This document shows positions 45,340-53,598 of a stretch of DNA of 64,000 bases, in pieces. The DNA is from Candidatus Eiseniibacteriota bacterium. GTDB taxonomy: Bacteria; Eisenbacteria; RBG-16-71-46; CAIMUX01. Location of the stretch: NCBI GenBank assembly GCA_029569475.1, contig JAKQSZ010000017.1:1-64000 (forward strand). Reading direction: 5' to 3'. The translations under genes were made by a program, and so were the position numbers. How positions within the stretch are numbered: the stretch's first letter is position 1; each line of letters opens with the position of its first letter. The notes under the pieces were generated by a model. That model saw only the letters and a list, made by a program, of their open reading frames with translations. It was not told the DNA's origin and did no database searches.

Positions 45340-46215
45340 GTGACCGGCCCCGATGACAGGAGAACACCGGGCGAGACAACAGACACCCCGCTGCGGGTGC
45401 TCGAGCATCCCCTTGTCCTGGAACTTCGCCTCAACCGCCCGGCTGTCCACAACGCCCTCGATGAAGAGACGATCGCCAGACTGACCGAGGTCCTGCTCTC
45501 GATCCAGGAGCATCCGGACGGCCGCCGCGCGGTGCTGCTCTCCGCGGAAGGGCGTTCCTTCTGCGCGGGAGCCGACCTCCATTACATGACGCGTATCGCG
45601 GCGCTCGACGAGGAGGAGAACCGGCGGGACGCGCGACGCCTCTCCGGTCTCTTCCAGGCGGTTCGCGGTTGCCCGATCCTGGTGATCGCGAAGGTCCAGG
45701 GCGCCGCCCTCGGCGGCGGGGCCGGGCTGGCGGCCTGCGCCGACCTGGTCATTGCCTCCGAGAAGGCCCGATTCGGCTTTACCGAGGTCCGTCTCGGGGT
45801 CATCCCGGCCACGATCTCGCCCTTCGTCGTCGAAAGGATCGGCGCGCGCCGGGCGGGCGCGCTCTTCTACACCGGCGAGATCCTCGATGCCACGGAGGCG
45901 CGGCGCATCGGGCTGGTCGATCGGGTCGCCTCCCCCGCGGAACTGGACGCCGCGGTCGATGCGGTGCTGCACGCGGTCCGCGACATCGCCCCCGGCGCGG
46001 CGCGCGAAGCCCGGCGACTGGCCGCGCGGGTGGCCGCCATGCTCCCCCTCTTCGACGATCCGCGCCGCGATGCCGACCTGTTCGCGTCGACTGCCGGCGA
46101 CATCGCCCGCCTGCGGGCCGCGCCGGAGGGACGGGAAGGCATGGCGGCGTTCCTGCAGAAGCGCCCGCCCTCCTGGGCAGGCGGTGGGCCATCCGATCCG
46201 ACGAGCGCTCCATGA
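45340..46215 (+). CDS. liuC: Enoyl-CoA hydratase, methylglutaconyl-CoA hydratase (LiuC)-like
   Basis: Crotonase-fold enzyme of 291 residues. GTG at 45340 is chosen since AGGGAGG lies 9 nt before it; the earlier in-frame reading is arginine-rich noise. Crotonase motifs are FCAGADLHYM (oxyanion hole) and GAALGGGAGLAACADLVIAS; the first catalytic Glu of ordinary enoyl-CoA hydratases (GGCEL) is Gly here, while the second is kept in FTEVRLGVIPATISPFV. This loss and the ISPFVV stretch match, from memory, LiuC-type 3-methylglutaconyl-CoA hydratases of leucine breakdown. The next gene, overlapping by 4 nt (ATGA), is HMG-CoA lyase, the following step of the same pathway. Methylcrotonyl-CoA carboxylase genes are not in the window. 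Confidence 0.88.
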   Translation: MTGPDDRRTPGETTDTPLRVLEHPLVLELRLNRPAVHNALDEETIARLTEVLLSIQEHPDGRRAVLLSAEGRSFCAGADLHYMTRIAALDEEENRRDARRLSGLFQAVRGCPILVIAKVQGAALGGGAGLAACADLVIASEKARFGFTEVRLGVIPATISPFVVERIGARRAGALFYTGEILDATEARRIGLVDRVASPAELDAAVDAVLHAVRDIAPGAAREARRLAARVAAMLPLFDDPRRDADLFASTAGDIARLRAAPEGREGMAAFLQKRPPSWAGGGPSDPTSAP

Positions 46216-47147
46216 GCGCCCTGCCTTCCCGCGTCCGGGTCGTGGAGGTCGGACCTCGCGACGGACTCCAGAATGAGCCGGAGCCGGTTCCGACCGAGAC
46301 CAAGATCGCCTTTGTCGACGCGCTCTCCCGCGCTGGGCTCGCCGAGATCGAGGTCACTTCCTTCGTGAGCCCGCAGCGCGTGCCGCAGTTGTCGGATGCC
46401 GGCGAGGTCCTCGCCCGGATCCGCCGCCAGGCCGGCACGCGCTACACGGCGCTGGTCCCCAACGAACGGGGTTTGGACTCCGCCTTGGCCGCCCGCGTCG
46501 ATGGGATCTCGCTCTTCACCGCGGCCAGCGAGTCCTTCAACCAGCGCAACATCCGCGCATCGATCCGGGATTCCATCGAGCGTTTCCGGCCGGTCGCGGC
46601 GCGGGCGCGCGAGGCGCGTCTGCCGCTGCGCGCCTACATCTCCACCGCGCTGGTCTGTCCCTACGAGGGGCCCATTGCGCCAGAGAAGGTCGTGCCCGTC
46701 GTGAAGGAGCTCCTCGATCTGGGAGTGGAGGAGATCTCCCTGGGTGACACGATCGGAGCCGCCGTGCCCACCCAGATCAGCGCCCTCCTCGATGCTCTCG
46801 GCGGGATTCTGCCGATTCAGCAGACCGCCCTCCACCTGCACGACACCCGTGGAACCGCGCTGGCCAACGTGCTCGCCGGCCTGCAACATGGCGTCACCGT
46901 CTTTGACACCTCCGCGGGGGGTCTCGGAGGATGCCCCTTCGCTCCCGGAGCCACGGGCAACCTTCCGACTGAAGATCTGCAGTACTTCCTGGAAGGAATG
47001 GGGATCGCCACCGGGATCGATTCGGCGCGGCTTCACGAAGCATCGGACTTCATCGAGGGTAGCCTCGGGCGCAAGCTTCCCTCCCGGGTCCGGTTGGCGG
47101 AAGCCGCCCGGCACGCGGCGCCGGGGCAAGAAAAGGCCAGGCGGTGA
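46212..47147 (+). CDS. mvaB: Hydroxymethylglutaryl-CoA lyase
   Basis: TIM-barrel lyase of 311 residues that splits 3-hydroxy-3-methylglutaryl-CoA into acetyl-CoA and acetoacetate, the last step of leucine degradation. The metal-binding N-terminal motif VVEVGPRDGLQNEP, the LHDTRGTALAN strand with ligand His residues, and the C-terminal signature GGLGGCPFAPGATGN with the catalytic Cys are all intact. The ATG at 46212 overlaps the hydratase stop (ATGA). Typical length is 295-315. It forms an operon with the liuC-like gene and ends the plus-strand unit that begins at 43270 or 45340. Confidence 0.95.
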   Translation: MSALPSRVRVVEVGPRDGLQNEPEPVPTETKIAFVDALSRAGLAEIEVTSFVSPQRVPQLSDAGEVLARIRRQAGTRYTALVPNERGLDSALAARVDGISLFTAASESFNQRNIRASIRDSIERFRPVAARAREARLPLRAYISTALVCPYEGPIAPEKVVPVVKELLDLGVEEISLGDTIGAAVPTQISALLDALGGILPIQQTALHLHDTRGTALANVLAGLQHGVTVFDTSAGGLGGCPFAPGATGNLPTEDLQYFLEGMGIATGIDSARLHEASDFIEGSLGRKLPSRVRLAEAARHAAPGQEKARR

Positions 47148-47215
47148 GCCCCGTGTGAGGGGGGAGTGGGGCGAGGCCCACCACCTGGCTTGATCGTATG
47201 CGGGCGAGGCGCTGT

Positions 47216-47920
47216 CTAGTTGTGCATCGTGAGATCACGGGCAGGCGAGGCCGAAGCCCGAGCCCCAGGCGAGAAGCGCCGCAGGTGTGAGGCGATCTCG
47301 AGCCTGAGCTCCACGCCGATCCATCCAAAAGCCGCGACCGCCAGCAAGGCGATCCCTTGAAGACCAAACCCGACGCCCCGCCAGCCCTGGAAGTCCGTGC
47401 CGCCCCGCAGCAGCAGGAGGGAGACGGTGAACAACGTCAGGCATGCGGAGTTGATCCACATGTGTGACCGGGCCAGACCGCGCGCCGGCGTATGGCGCAC
47501 CCGGCGCCAGTAGGCGTTGAGGCCCAGCGCCATGCTCAGGAGCCCAACCAGGACGACACTGGCGGCGGAAAGGTATCCCGCGCGGAACCAGGCGTGCTCG
47601 TATCCCTGATCGAGGTGGCAAGCGACCACCACGCCGCAGATGACCGACCAGAGCATCAGCACGATGGCGAGCGTTCCCAGGATCCGATGGGCCGGGACTC
47701 GGGAGCGCCTTGACGGGCGGGAATCCGCCGGCCGGACGTCGCCCTCCACCGGACCACGAGGCGCCAGGCGCGGTTCGCCTTGCGATGGAGAGGCGGAAGG
47801 GCTGTGGAGATGATCCCGCTGAGCTGCCCTCGCCGTGGGGATCCCGCCATCCGGTCCCCGGGTGACAGATCGGGCGACCATCGCTGGCTTGCGCTGGAAC
47901 CGCGGCTCAGCGGAATACAT
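47216..47920 (-). CDS. Four-helix membrane protein of unknown function
   Basis: Up to 234 residues, but the first ~75 are polar and Pro/Arg-rich and the real start may be downstream. Four hydrophobic segments are clear: ILGTLAIVLMLWSVICGVVV, AGYLSAASVVLVGLLSMALG, SHMWINSACLTLFTVSLLLL and GVGFGLQGIALLAVAAFGWI. His and Trp between helices (HMWINS) recall small quinone- or haem-linked four-helix proteins such as DUF2231-type, but no signature is decisive. It is convergent with the HMG-CoA lyase gene and lies alone. Confidence 0.55.
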   Translation of the reverse strand: MYSAEPRFQRKPAMVARSVTRGPDGGIPTARAAQRDHLHSPSASPSQGEPRLAPRGPVEGDVRPADSRPSRRSRVPAHRILGTLAIVLMLWSVICGVVVACHLDQGYEHAWFRAGYLSAASVVLVGLLSMALGLNAYWRRVRHTPARGLARSHMWINSACLTLFTVSLLLLRGGTDFQGWRGVGFGLQGIALLAVAAFGWIGVELRLEIASHLRRFSPGARASASPARDLTMHN

Positions 47921-48560
47921 CGCGACAGCCCCGCTTTCTCTTGGGCCGCGGCACCGCCTCGATCCGGGTCGGCGGCACCGGGGTTCCCTGCCTCTGTTCC
48001 GGCGAATCCCTTGCTCGAGCGTCCTGCCGTTGTCCTCGGTGCACTCCGGGTGTTCGGTCTAGGGTGCAGTCCGGGTGCTCGGTCTAGTTCGGGTAATCGG
48101 TCTAGTTCGGGTATTCGGTGCCGTTCGGCCTTTCGGTGTCGTTGCGGTGTGAACTGCCGAGCGAGGAGCTTCCGGACTTCGTTTCCCTGGCGCCGGTCCG
48201 GGTCGATGCGGGATCGAACTCCATTGCCCGTCCTTTCCCATGCATCCATCCGGGGATCGGGAACCATCTATGTCGGCGTCCAAGGCAGCCCGGAAGCCCC
48301 TTTCGGTTCCTTCACACGGGGCGATTGTCCCACCAGAACATGAACGTGAAGTGAATGGCCGATTACAGGCAGTTCACCTTAATGAGACCATCCGGATAGG
48401 TAACGCATCATCGGTCCAGGTCACGTTCCGGATGCTAACGCTATGTGAAGAAAGATCTTGCGTCCGTAGCCATCTGCCGGGCACAAGCCACGGGAACTGC
48501 GCCCGCGTCCGTGGCGCCGCGGGCCGGAGTGGGATGGCCGTGACCGGCCCGCACGTCGGA
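47921..48560. other. Long intergenic region with tandem repeats and a less GC-rich stretch
   Basis: 640 nt between the four-helix membrane protein gene (start side) and the 3' end of the response regulator gene. An 18-bp repeat array occupies 48048-48144. From about 48310 to 48470 the sequence is noticeably richer in A and T than its surroundings, as expected for a promoter or for recently acquired DNA. Open frames through the repeats encode hexapeptide repeats in several frames at once and are not called. Confidence 0.5.
48048..48144. repeat. 18-bp tandem repeat array
   Basis: Four contiguous 18-bp units at 48073, 48091, 48109 and 48127 with the pattern GGGTATTCGGTCTAGTTC, progressively diverging; a fifth, 25-bp variant unit lies at 48048-48072. 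Because 18 is a multiple of three, every frame through it gives hexapeptide repeats. Confidence 0.85.
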
Positions 48561-49262
48561 TCAGGCGTCGGCGCTGGCCTTCTGCTCCGCTTCTCTTGCC
48601 TCGATCCGGTAGCCCTGGCCACGCACCGTGTGCAGCAACTTGGCGGCCTCGCCATCGTCGATCTTCCGGCGGAGCCTGGCGATGTGCACATCGATCACGT
48701 TGGAAAGCGGATCGAAGTCCTGCTCCCAGACATGTTCGGCCAGCATCGTGCGTGTTACGACGCGCCCAGGATTGCGCATCAGGTACTCAAGGACGGCATA
48801 CTCCCGGTTGCTGAGTTCGATCTCCCGGCTTCCGCGCGAGACCTTGCGGCGGAGTGAATCCAGTTCGAGGTCGCCGACCCGCAGGAAGGTGGGGATGAGA
48901 TCCCCGCGCCGCCGGAGGAGAGCACGGACGCGAGCCAGGAGTTCCTCGGAACGGAACGGCTTCACAAGGTAGTCGTCGGCACCGCCGTCAAGCCCGGCTA
49001 CCCGGTCCGAGATGTCGCCCTTGGCGGTGATCACGAGGATCGGTACCGCCACGCCGTCCTCTCGGAGTTGACGCAACACGTCCATGCCGGGACGTTTGGG
49101 CAACACCAGATCCAGGATGATGATGTCGTAGTCCCCGGTCTGCGCCTGGAAGAAGGCTTCCTCGCCATTGGACGCCAGATCCGCCGCATAGCCTTCTTCG
49201 CGAAGCGCACGTCGAATGAAACTGGCAACCTGGGCATCGTCTTCGACAACGAGTACACGCAT
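48561..49262 (-). CDS. OmpR-family DNA-binding response regulator
   Basis: Two-component transcription factor of 233 residues. The ATG at 49262 follows a G-rich ribosome binding site (GAGGGGGG). The receiver domain has the acidic pair EDD (7-9), phospho-acceptor D51 in DIIILDLVLP, and the conserved Lys in DYLVKPFRSEELLAR. The C-terminal winged helix (~130-225) shows SNREYAVLEYLMRNPGRVVT and the recognition helix region NVIDVHIARLRRKIDDGE. It starts 10 nt after the stop of the histidine kinase gene, so the pair forms one operon and presumably one signalling system. Targets are not evident. Confidence 0.95.
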   Translation of the reverse strand: MRVLVVEDDAQVASFIRRALREEGYAADLASNGEEAFFQAQTGDYDIIILDLVLPKRPGMDVLRQLREDGVAVPILVITAKGDISDRVAGLDGGADDYLVKPFRSEELLARVRALLRRRGDLIPTFLRVGDLELDSLRRKVSRGSREIELSNREYAVLEYLMRNPGRVVTRTMLAEHVWEQDFDPLSNVIDVHIARLRRKIDDGEAAKLLHTVRGQGYRIEAREAEQKASADA

Positions 49263-49272
49263 GGTTCCCCCC

Positions 49273-50124
49273 TCAGGAGGCTCGGCCTGGCCCGAGCGGA
49301 CCTCGAAGGTTCCCCGGCATATCGGGCTGCCCCACCGCGTCCGCGACGGGTGCCGCCGGCAGCCCCAGGACGGCGCGCACCCCGGGCCTCGCCACCCGGT
49401 TGCGCACGCGGATCCTGCCGCCACTTCGCGCCATGATGCTTCGGGCTGCCGCAAGCCCCAGCCCCGAGGCGGCGGTCAGTCTCTCTCTCGTGGAGAATGG
49501 ACTATACAACCGCGCGCGATCTGATGCAACCAGACCCGGGCCATTGTCGATGACCTCGATCAGGACCAGACCTCCACGGCCGCGGCGTGCGGCCACACGG
49601 ACGGCAGCACCCGGCCGGCCGGCGGTCGCGTCGAGCGCGTTCAGGGCCAGTCCGATGATCGCCTGCTCCGCATCCCCTCGATTCACCCACAACAGCGGGA
49701 GGCCTTTCTCCACACGCGTCGTCAGCCGTACCCCGCGGCGGACGAATTCCTGCCGCACGAGAACCAGGCAGCGCTCGAGGATGGTGTCGACCGTCCAGGC
49801 ACGCCGCATCTCGCCCTGTGTTCGCGCGAACTCGTGAAATTCCTGGAGCGTCTGATTCGCGCGGCGCACCGCGGACTCCATATGGCGGAGGAGGTCGTCG
49901 ACTTCGGGGTCGCGATCGGCCAGTTTCTTCTCGAGGAACCCGACCCCCATCAGGATGACCAGGAGCGGGTTCTTGACATCGTGCGCCATGCTGGAGGCCA
50001 GCCGGCCCACCAACCGGGCCCGATCCAGCGCCGGAACTTGCCGCAGAACGGACTCTGACACAGAGCCGCGCTTCCGTCGCGGCTTCGTATCTCGCGGCCT
50101 GGGTCCCTGGCTCTCCGTGGCCAT
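49273..50124 (-). CDS. Soluble sensor histidine kinase without a recognisable sensor domain
   Basis: Kinase of 283 residues from ATG 50124 (a TTG- or GTG-type start further up at 50205 is also in frame). The short N-terminus is basic and has no membrane helix, PAS or GAF domain. The DHp helix carries the phospho-acceptor H48 in SSMAHDVKNPLLV. The ATPase lobe has the N box GLALNALDAT, G1 box DNGPGL and a G2-like SGLGLAAARSIM. The organisation resembles NtrB-like or chemoreceptor-coupled soluble kinases that sense through a partner protein. It is the upstream gene of a two-component operon with the OmpR-type regulator at 48561-49262. Confidence 0.88.
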   Translation of the reverse strand: MATESQGPRPRDTKPRRKRGSVSESVLRQVPALDRARLVGRLASSMAHDVKNPLLVILMGVGFLEKKLADRDPEVDDLLRHMESAVRRANQTLQEFHEFARTQGEMRRAWTVDTILERCLVLVRQEFVRRGVRLTTRVEKGLPLLWVNRGDAEQAIIGLALNALDATAGRPGAAVRVAARRGRGGLVLIEVIDNGPGLVASDRARLYSPFSTRERLTAASGLGLAAARSIMARSGGRIRVRNRVARPGVRAVLGLPAAPVADAVGQPDMPGNLRGPLGPGRAS

Positions 50125-50553
50125 TGTCAGCACCACCTGGTTCTTCCACCGCCTGCGGGTGCGGTACGGCCGATCCACTGACCGTTCCCTGGCCGGCGAC
50201 CGCAAGCCGGCGCGAACCTGGCGCGGGTGCCACAGCTTCCCCGTGGTTGGCGGAAATGGGACAACGCGTGCGAGTTCGCGGGGCTCAATTGGTCGGATGT
50301 CCGGCTGAGCGTGACGGTGCCATCATGAACCGCGACAGGCCCTTTTGCGAGGGAAATCGCCGGAAGCGGCATGAGAAGTGCTCCCCCGAAGGGAGGGATT
50401 TCCCCGGTGCCGTGGCCGGCCGGGTGCGCGCGATTCAAGCCGGTCTTGCCGCCGACCGAGTCGCGGCGGCGGTTGCCTGGAGCGGACGTCGTAACCGGTC
50501 GAGCTTCCGCGCTGATCTTTCTGGAGCCGGGTCGAGCTTCCGCGCCTGGTCTC
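50125..50553. other. Intergenic region upstream of the two-component operon
   Basis: 429 nt between the secreted-protein gene stop (50554) and the histidine kinase start (both minus strand). A 32-35-bp direct repeat is found at its right end (50495-50562). The rest should contain the kinase promoter; none was recognised with confidence. Confidence 0.4.
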
Positions 50554-50562
50554 TCAGTCGAG
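50495..50562. repeat. Two-copy ~32-bp direct repeat at a gene end
   Basis: Units at 50495-50526 and 50527-50562 share TCGAGCTTCCGCGC after CCGG and a looser second half. The second copy contains the stop codon (50554-50556) of the secreted-protein gene. Confidence 0.6.
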
Positions 50563-52818
50563 CATGATGACCGAGCGCACCGCCTCCGAACCGCCGGCGC
50601 GCAGCCGGATGTAGTACATCCCGGCGCGCACGCGGCGCCCCGCGGCGTCTGCTCCATCCCAGAGCGCCTCTCCCTCGCCCGACGGCTTTCTCCCTTCGCT
50701 CCAGACGCGAACCGACCGTCCCTGCTCGTCGAACACCTCCAGCACCACCTCGGCCGCGGCCGCCAGCGCATAGCCGATGCGGGTTCCGCCACCCGACGGG
50801 TTCGGTCGGACCGGATGGAGGCGCGTCCCGCCGTGGGCTCGCATCGGCGACACGGAGGAAGGGCCGGCCGGCGCCAGGGTAGCCAGTTGGAACTGGCGGG
50901 GGTCATGGGGCCGGAACATCGTCAGCAGCGCTGTTGATGGCATGGGAGGCTGGTCGGTCTCGAACCAGAAGTTGTACAGCAGCCCGTAACGCAGCGCGTT
51001 GCCCGCCGGATCCACCTCCTCGGGATCGGTCGCCCAGGCGAGCATCCCGCCCTCGAGGACCACCTGCCAGTCGTTGGCCGGATCGAAGTCGCTGTCGTGG
51101 AAACCAATCCCCGACACGGATCCGGTCCCCACCGGAACGCGGAACTCACGCACCCCGAGCCTCGAGTTGCGGTTGTACAGGGCATACTCGTAACGGGTCC
51201 GGCCTCCACCCACATCGAGGGTCTGTACGGCCAGCACGTACTCACCGTCGCTCTCGTCGACCGAGCCGGAGGCGCGGAACTCGCCGTAGCGCTCGATGGC
51301 CGGTCCCTCCGTCAACGGGTTGCCGTCGCCGGGGGTGTCAAAGACCCAGACCGACCCGTTCCAGGTCATGGTGCACCGCCGGGAGCCGATGTTGTTGCTC
51401 TTGTCCGCATCCTCGCGTACGAGGTAGTCCGCTTCGTAGAAGTACGTCGCCCCGCTGCGGCCGAGATCGGCGTCGTGGACGGCGAGGCGGTGATCGGTCG
51501 GTCCGTGGCCGCTGCCGTCGTGGCGGCGGATGCAGTCATCCTCGCCGCCGGCGAAGTGGGACCCGCGACAGGTCCACCGGGCCGTGACGGGATCCACCTC
51601 GTGACGCGGGCCCAGGTAGTTGCGGTCGCCGTTGTTCGTGACCCCATAGGTATCCGAGCACCCCACGCCGAGGAAGGTTCCATTCGAGTGGTGCAGACAG
51701 CTATCGCAGACATCGTTGGATTGGGCAAAGAACCCGTGTTTGAGCCAGGAGACGCCGATCTGTTCGAAGCGGCCGTCCAGTTGGCGGTAGAGCGCCATCG
51801 CGATGACCGGGTGGTTCTCCTCCATCGGGGCCAGCCACGGGACATCGGTGTCGCCGACGTTGCAGGCCGTGGTTCTCATGGACAGGCCGGTGCGTCCGTC
51901 CGGCCAGACGCCTTCGTGACCCACTTGCTGGATCCCGCTGAGAGCGCCGAGAGACACATCAAGGTTCTGCCCCGCGGGCGCGCCTCGGGCCTTTCGGGCC
52001 GGCGACAACGTCCCTGGATTCGGCTCCGTCCGCACCGCCGGCGTAGTCCGGGCCGCTCGCTCCAGCGGCAGGCGATCGTCGACCCGCTTCGCGGGGAGTG
52101 ACTCGGTACGCGCGACGGTCGCGACGATCTCGATCGTCCCCAGCGTCCACCCCGCCAGGTCCGGACGGCCGAAGCGATTCGCCCACCCTTCCAGGACAGT
52201 GATGTTCATGTAGTGCGTTCGCAGCCGCGGCTCTGCCGCCTGGAACTCGTACATGCAGTCACGCAGCTCGAAGACCGGCTCATCGTTGGCCGGATCGCAG
52301 ACCTGCAGGTCCCCGCGACCGGCTTCCGGCCTGGACTCCGCGGACAGCGGCGGCCGCGCGCGCAACACCAACCCGCCGAGGTTCTGCACCGCGCCGGAGC
52401 GCAAGTCCCGAATGCGCAGTTCGCCCGAGTGGCGGATGGTCCCCATCGCCGGAGTCCGAGGATCGGCCACGCCGTCCCGGACCTGGATGGTGAAGTCCGA
52501 AGAGGGCAGGACAAGGAAGGTCGCATGCGGCGCCTCCACGCGGAACCTCAACTCGGCCGGAAAGGGCGCCGAACCGGCGGCGGAGACTTCCAGACCAAGA
52601 TCGCCCATGAGCCCGGCATTGAAGGCGACGGTGCTTGACCCTCCGGTCACCATCCAGGCGCCGGTCCCGGTCGAGGATTCCCGCGCCTTGGATGAGATGG
52701 GTCCTCCGAGAAGGACGCCGCAGGCGAGTCCCGCCAGGAAGATCCTGGGGTTGCGGACGGACAGCCGCCTCACTTCGGATCCCGCGGTCTTCCAGCCGCG
52801 GCGGAACTTGTCGATCAT
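50554..52818 (-). CDS. Secreted protein of unknown function with FlgD-like C-terminal domain
   Basis: Exported protein of 754 residues. AGGAG lies 9-10 nt before the ATG at 52818; a hydrophobic signal segment follows (IFLAGLACGVLLGGPI). The middle has no family I can name: the part around residues 330-520 carries a Cys-rich stretch (SNDVCDSCLHHSNGTFLGVG) and strand-rich segments such as ARWTCRGSHFAGGEDDCIRR with several Cys that could form disulphides. The last ~85 residues are a FlgD-like Ig domain (VRPNPSGGGTRIGYALAAAA ... RAGMYYIRLRAG) of the type that ends two other proteins in this window. Surface attachment or type-9-like secretion is inferred only from that tail. Confidence 0.8.
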   Translation of the reverse strand: MIDKFRRGWKTAGSEVRRLSVRNPRIFLAGLACGVLLGGPISSKARESSTGTGAWMVTGGSSTVAFNAGLMGDLGLEVSAAGSAPFPAELRFRVEAPHATFLVLPSSDFTIQVRDGVADPRTPAMGTIRHSGELRIRDLRSGAVQNLGGLVLRARPPLSAESRPEAGRGDLQVCDPANDEPVFELRDCMYEFQAAEPRLRTHYMNITVLEGWANRFGRPDLAGWTLGTIEIVATVARTESLPAKRVDDRLPLERAARTTPAVRTEPNPGTLSPARKARGAPAGQNLDVSLGALSGIQQVGHEGVWPDGRTGLSMRTTACNVGDTDVPWLAPMEENHPVIAMALYRQLDGRFEQIGVSWLKHGFFAQSNDVCDSCLHHSNGTFLGVGCSDTYGVTNNGDRNYLGPRHEVDPVTARWTCRGSHFAGGEDDCIRRHDGSGHGPTDHRLAVHDADLGRSGATYFYEADYLVREDADKSNNIGSRRCTMTWNGSVWVFDTPGDGNPLTEGPAIERYGEFRASGSVDESDGEYVLAVQTLDVGGGRTRYEYALYNRNSRLGVREFRVPVGTGSVSGIGFHDSDFDPANDWQVVLEGGMLAWATDPEEVDPAGNALRYGLLYNFWFETDQPPMPSTALLTMFRPHDPRQFQLATLAPAGPSSVSPMRAHGGTRLHPVRPNPSGGGTRIGYALAAAAEVVLEVFDEQGRSVRVWSEGRKPSGEGEALWDGADAAGRRVRAGMYYIRLRAGGSEAVRSVIMLD

Positions 52819-52934
52819 TGCGCGTTTCTCCTTGTTCTATGTTCTCGGCCTTCGCGGCCGCTTGCCAGGATTGCGAACCGCCCGATTCGGGGCGATGGGG
52901 GCGGCCCTGAATTTGGGGCCGAGCTGGCATGGAG

Positions 52935-53010
52935 CCGGCGACGCTTGTCCAGACCGGCGATGCTTATCCAGGCCGGCGAAGCTCGTCCAGACCGGCGAAG
53001 CTCATCAACG
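52935..53010. repeat. 19-bp tandem repeat array at the moaC 3' end
   Basis: Four contiguous units at 52935, 52954, 52973 and 52992, each beginning CCGGCGAHGCT and continuing TTGTCCAGA-like. The last unit overlaps the moaC stop codon (53005-53007). Units differ at a few positions each. Confidence 0.85.
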
Positions 53011-53598
53011 ATGGGACGTTGGCTTCTTTCCCGGCTCTCGTGAAGCACCGTGTCTGAAGTCGCCGCTCTTGCCGCCGCTCTTCTCCAGCAGCTTGATGCT
53101 CTGGATCCGCATGTTCTTGTCCACGCTCTTCAGCATGTCATACACCGTCAAGGCGGCCACCGCGGCGGCGGTCAGGGCTTCCATCTCAACCCCGGTACGG
53201 GCAAAGGCCGATGCCTCGGTCCGGATCCGCAAGGTCGTCCCGGCGAGGTCGAAGTCGACCGCCACATGCTCGATCGGGAGTTGATGACAGAGGGGAATCA
53301 GTTCCCAGGTGCGCTTGGCCGCCCCGATCCCGGCCAGGCGCGCCACCTCCAGGACGTTGCCCTTGGCCACCGCTCCGGCGGCCAGCGCGCGGGCCGCGGC
53401 AGCTCCGAGCCTGACCTGCGCTTCCGCGACCGCCCGGCGCGAGGTGGACTCCTTGGCGCCCACGTCGACCATGCGGGAAGCGCCGTCGGGGCCGATGTGA
53501 GAGAGGGAGGATGGCCGCGAACCATCCTGCCGCGCGCGCCGCTTCGATCCGCTCTCCGGAGGGTGGCCGCCGCGCGGCTTCTGCGTATGCCTCCTCAT
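53005..53598 (-). CDS. moaC: Cyclic pyranopterin monophosphate synthase MoaC
   Basis: Molybdenum cofactor enzyme of 197 residues, catalysing the second half of cyclic pyranopterin formation after MoaA. The family motifs are intact: MVDVGAKESTSRRAVAEAQV, GNVLEVARLAGIGAAKRTWE, the active-site LCHQLPIEH, VEMEALTAAAVAALTVYDML and DKNMRIQSIKLLEKSGGKSG. The ATG at 53598 overlaps the moeA stop (ATGA); this adds ~40 residues of basic N-terminal extension not found in most MoaC, so a later start is possible. The C-terminus continues ~18 residues past the usual end into the 19-bp repeat array. Confidence 0.94.
   Translation of the reverse strand: MRRHTQKPRGGHPPESGSKRRARQDGSRPSSLSHIGPDGASRMVDVGAKESTSRRAVAEAQVRLGAAAARALAAGAVAKGNVLEVARLAGIGAAKRTWELIPLCHQLPIEHVAVDFDLAGTTLRIRTEASAFARTGVEMEALTAAAVAALTVYDMLKSVDKNMRIQSIKLLEKSGGKSGDFRHGASREPGKKPTSHR

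Noticed and set aside
48059..48283. Coding sequence of hexapeptide repeats through the 18-bp array
   Set aside because: Every frame gives repeats because 18 is divisible by three; no start site or domain.
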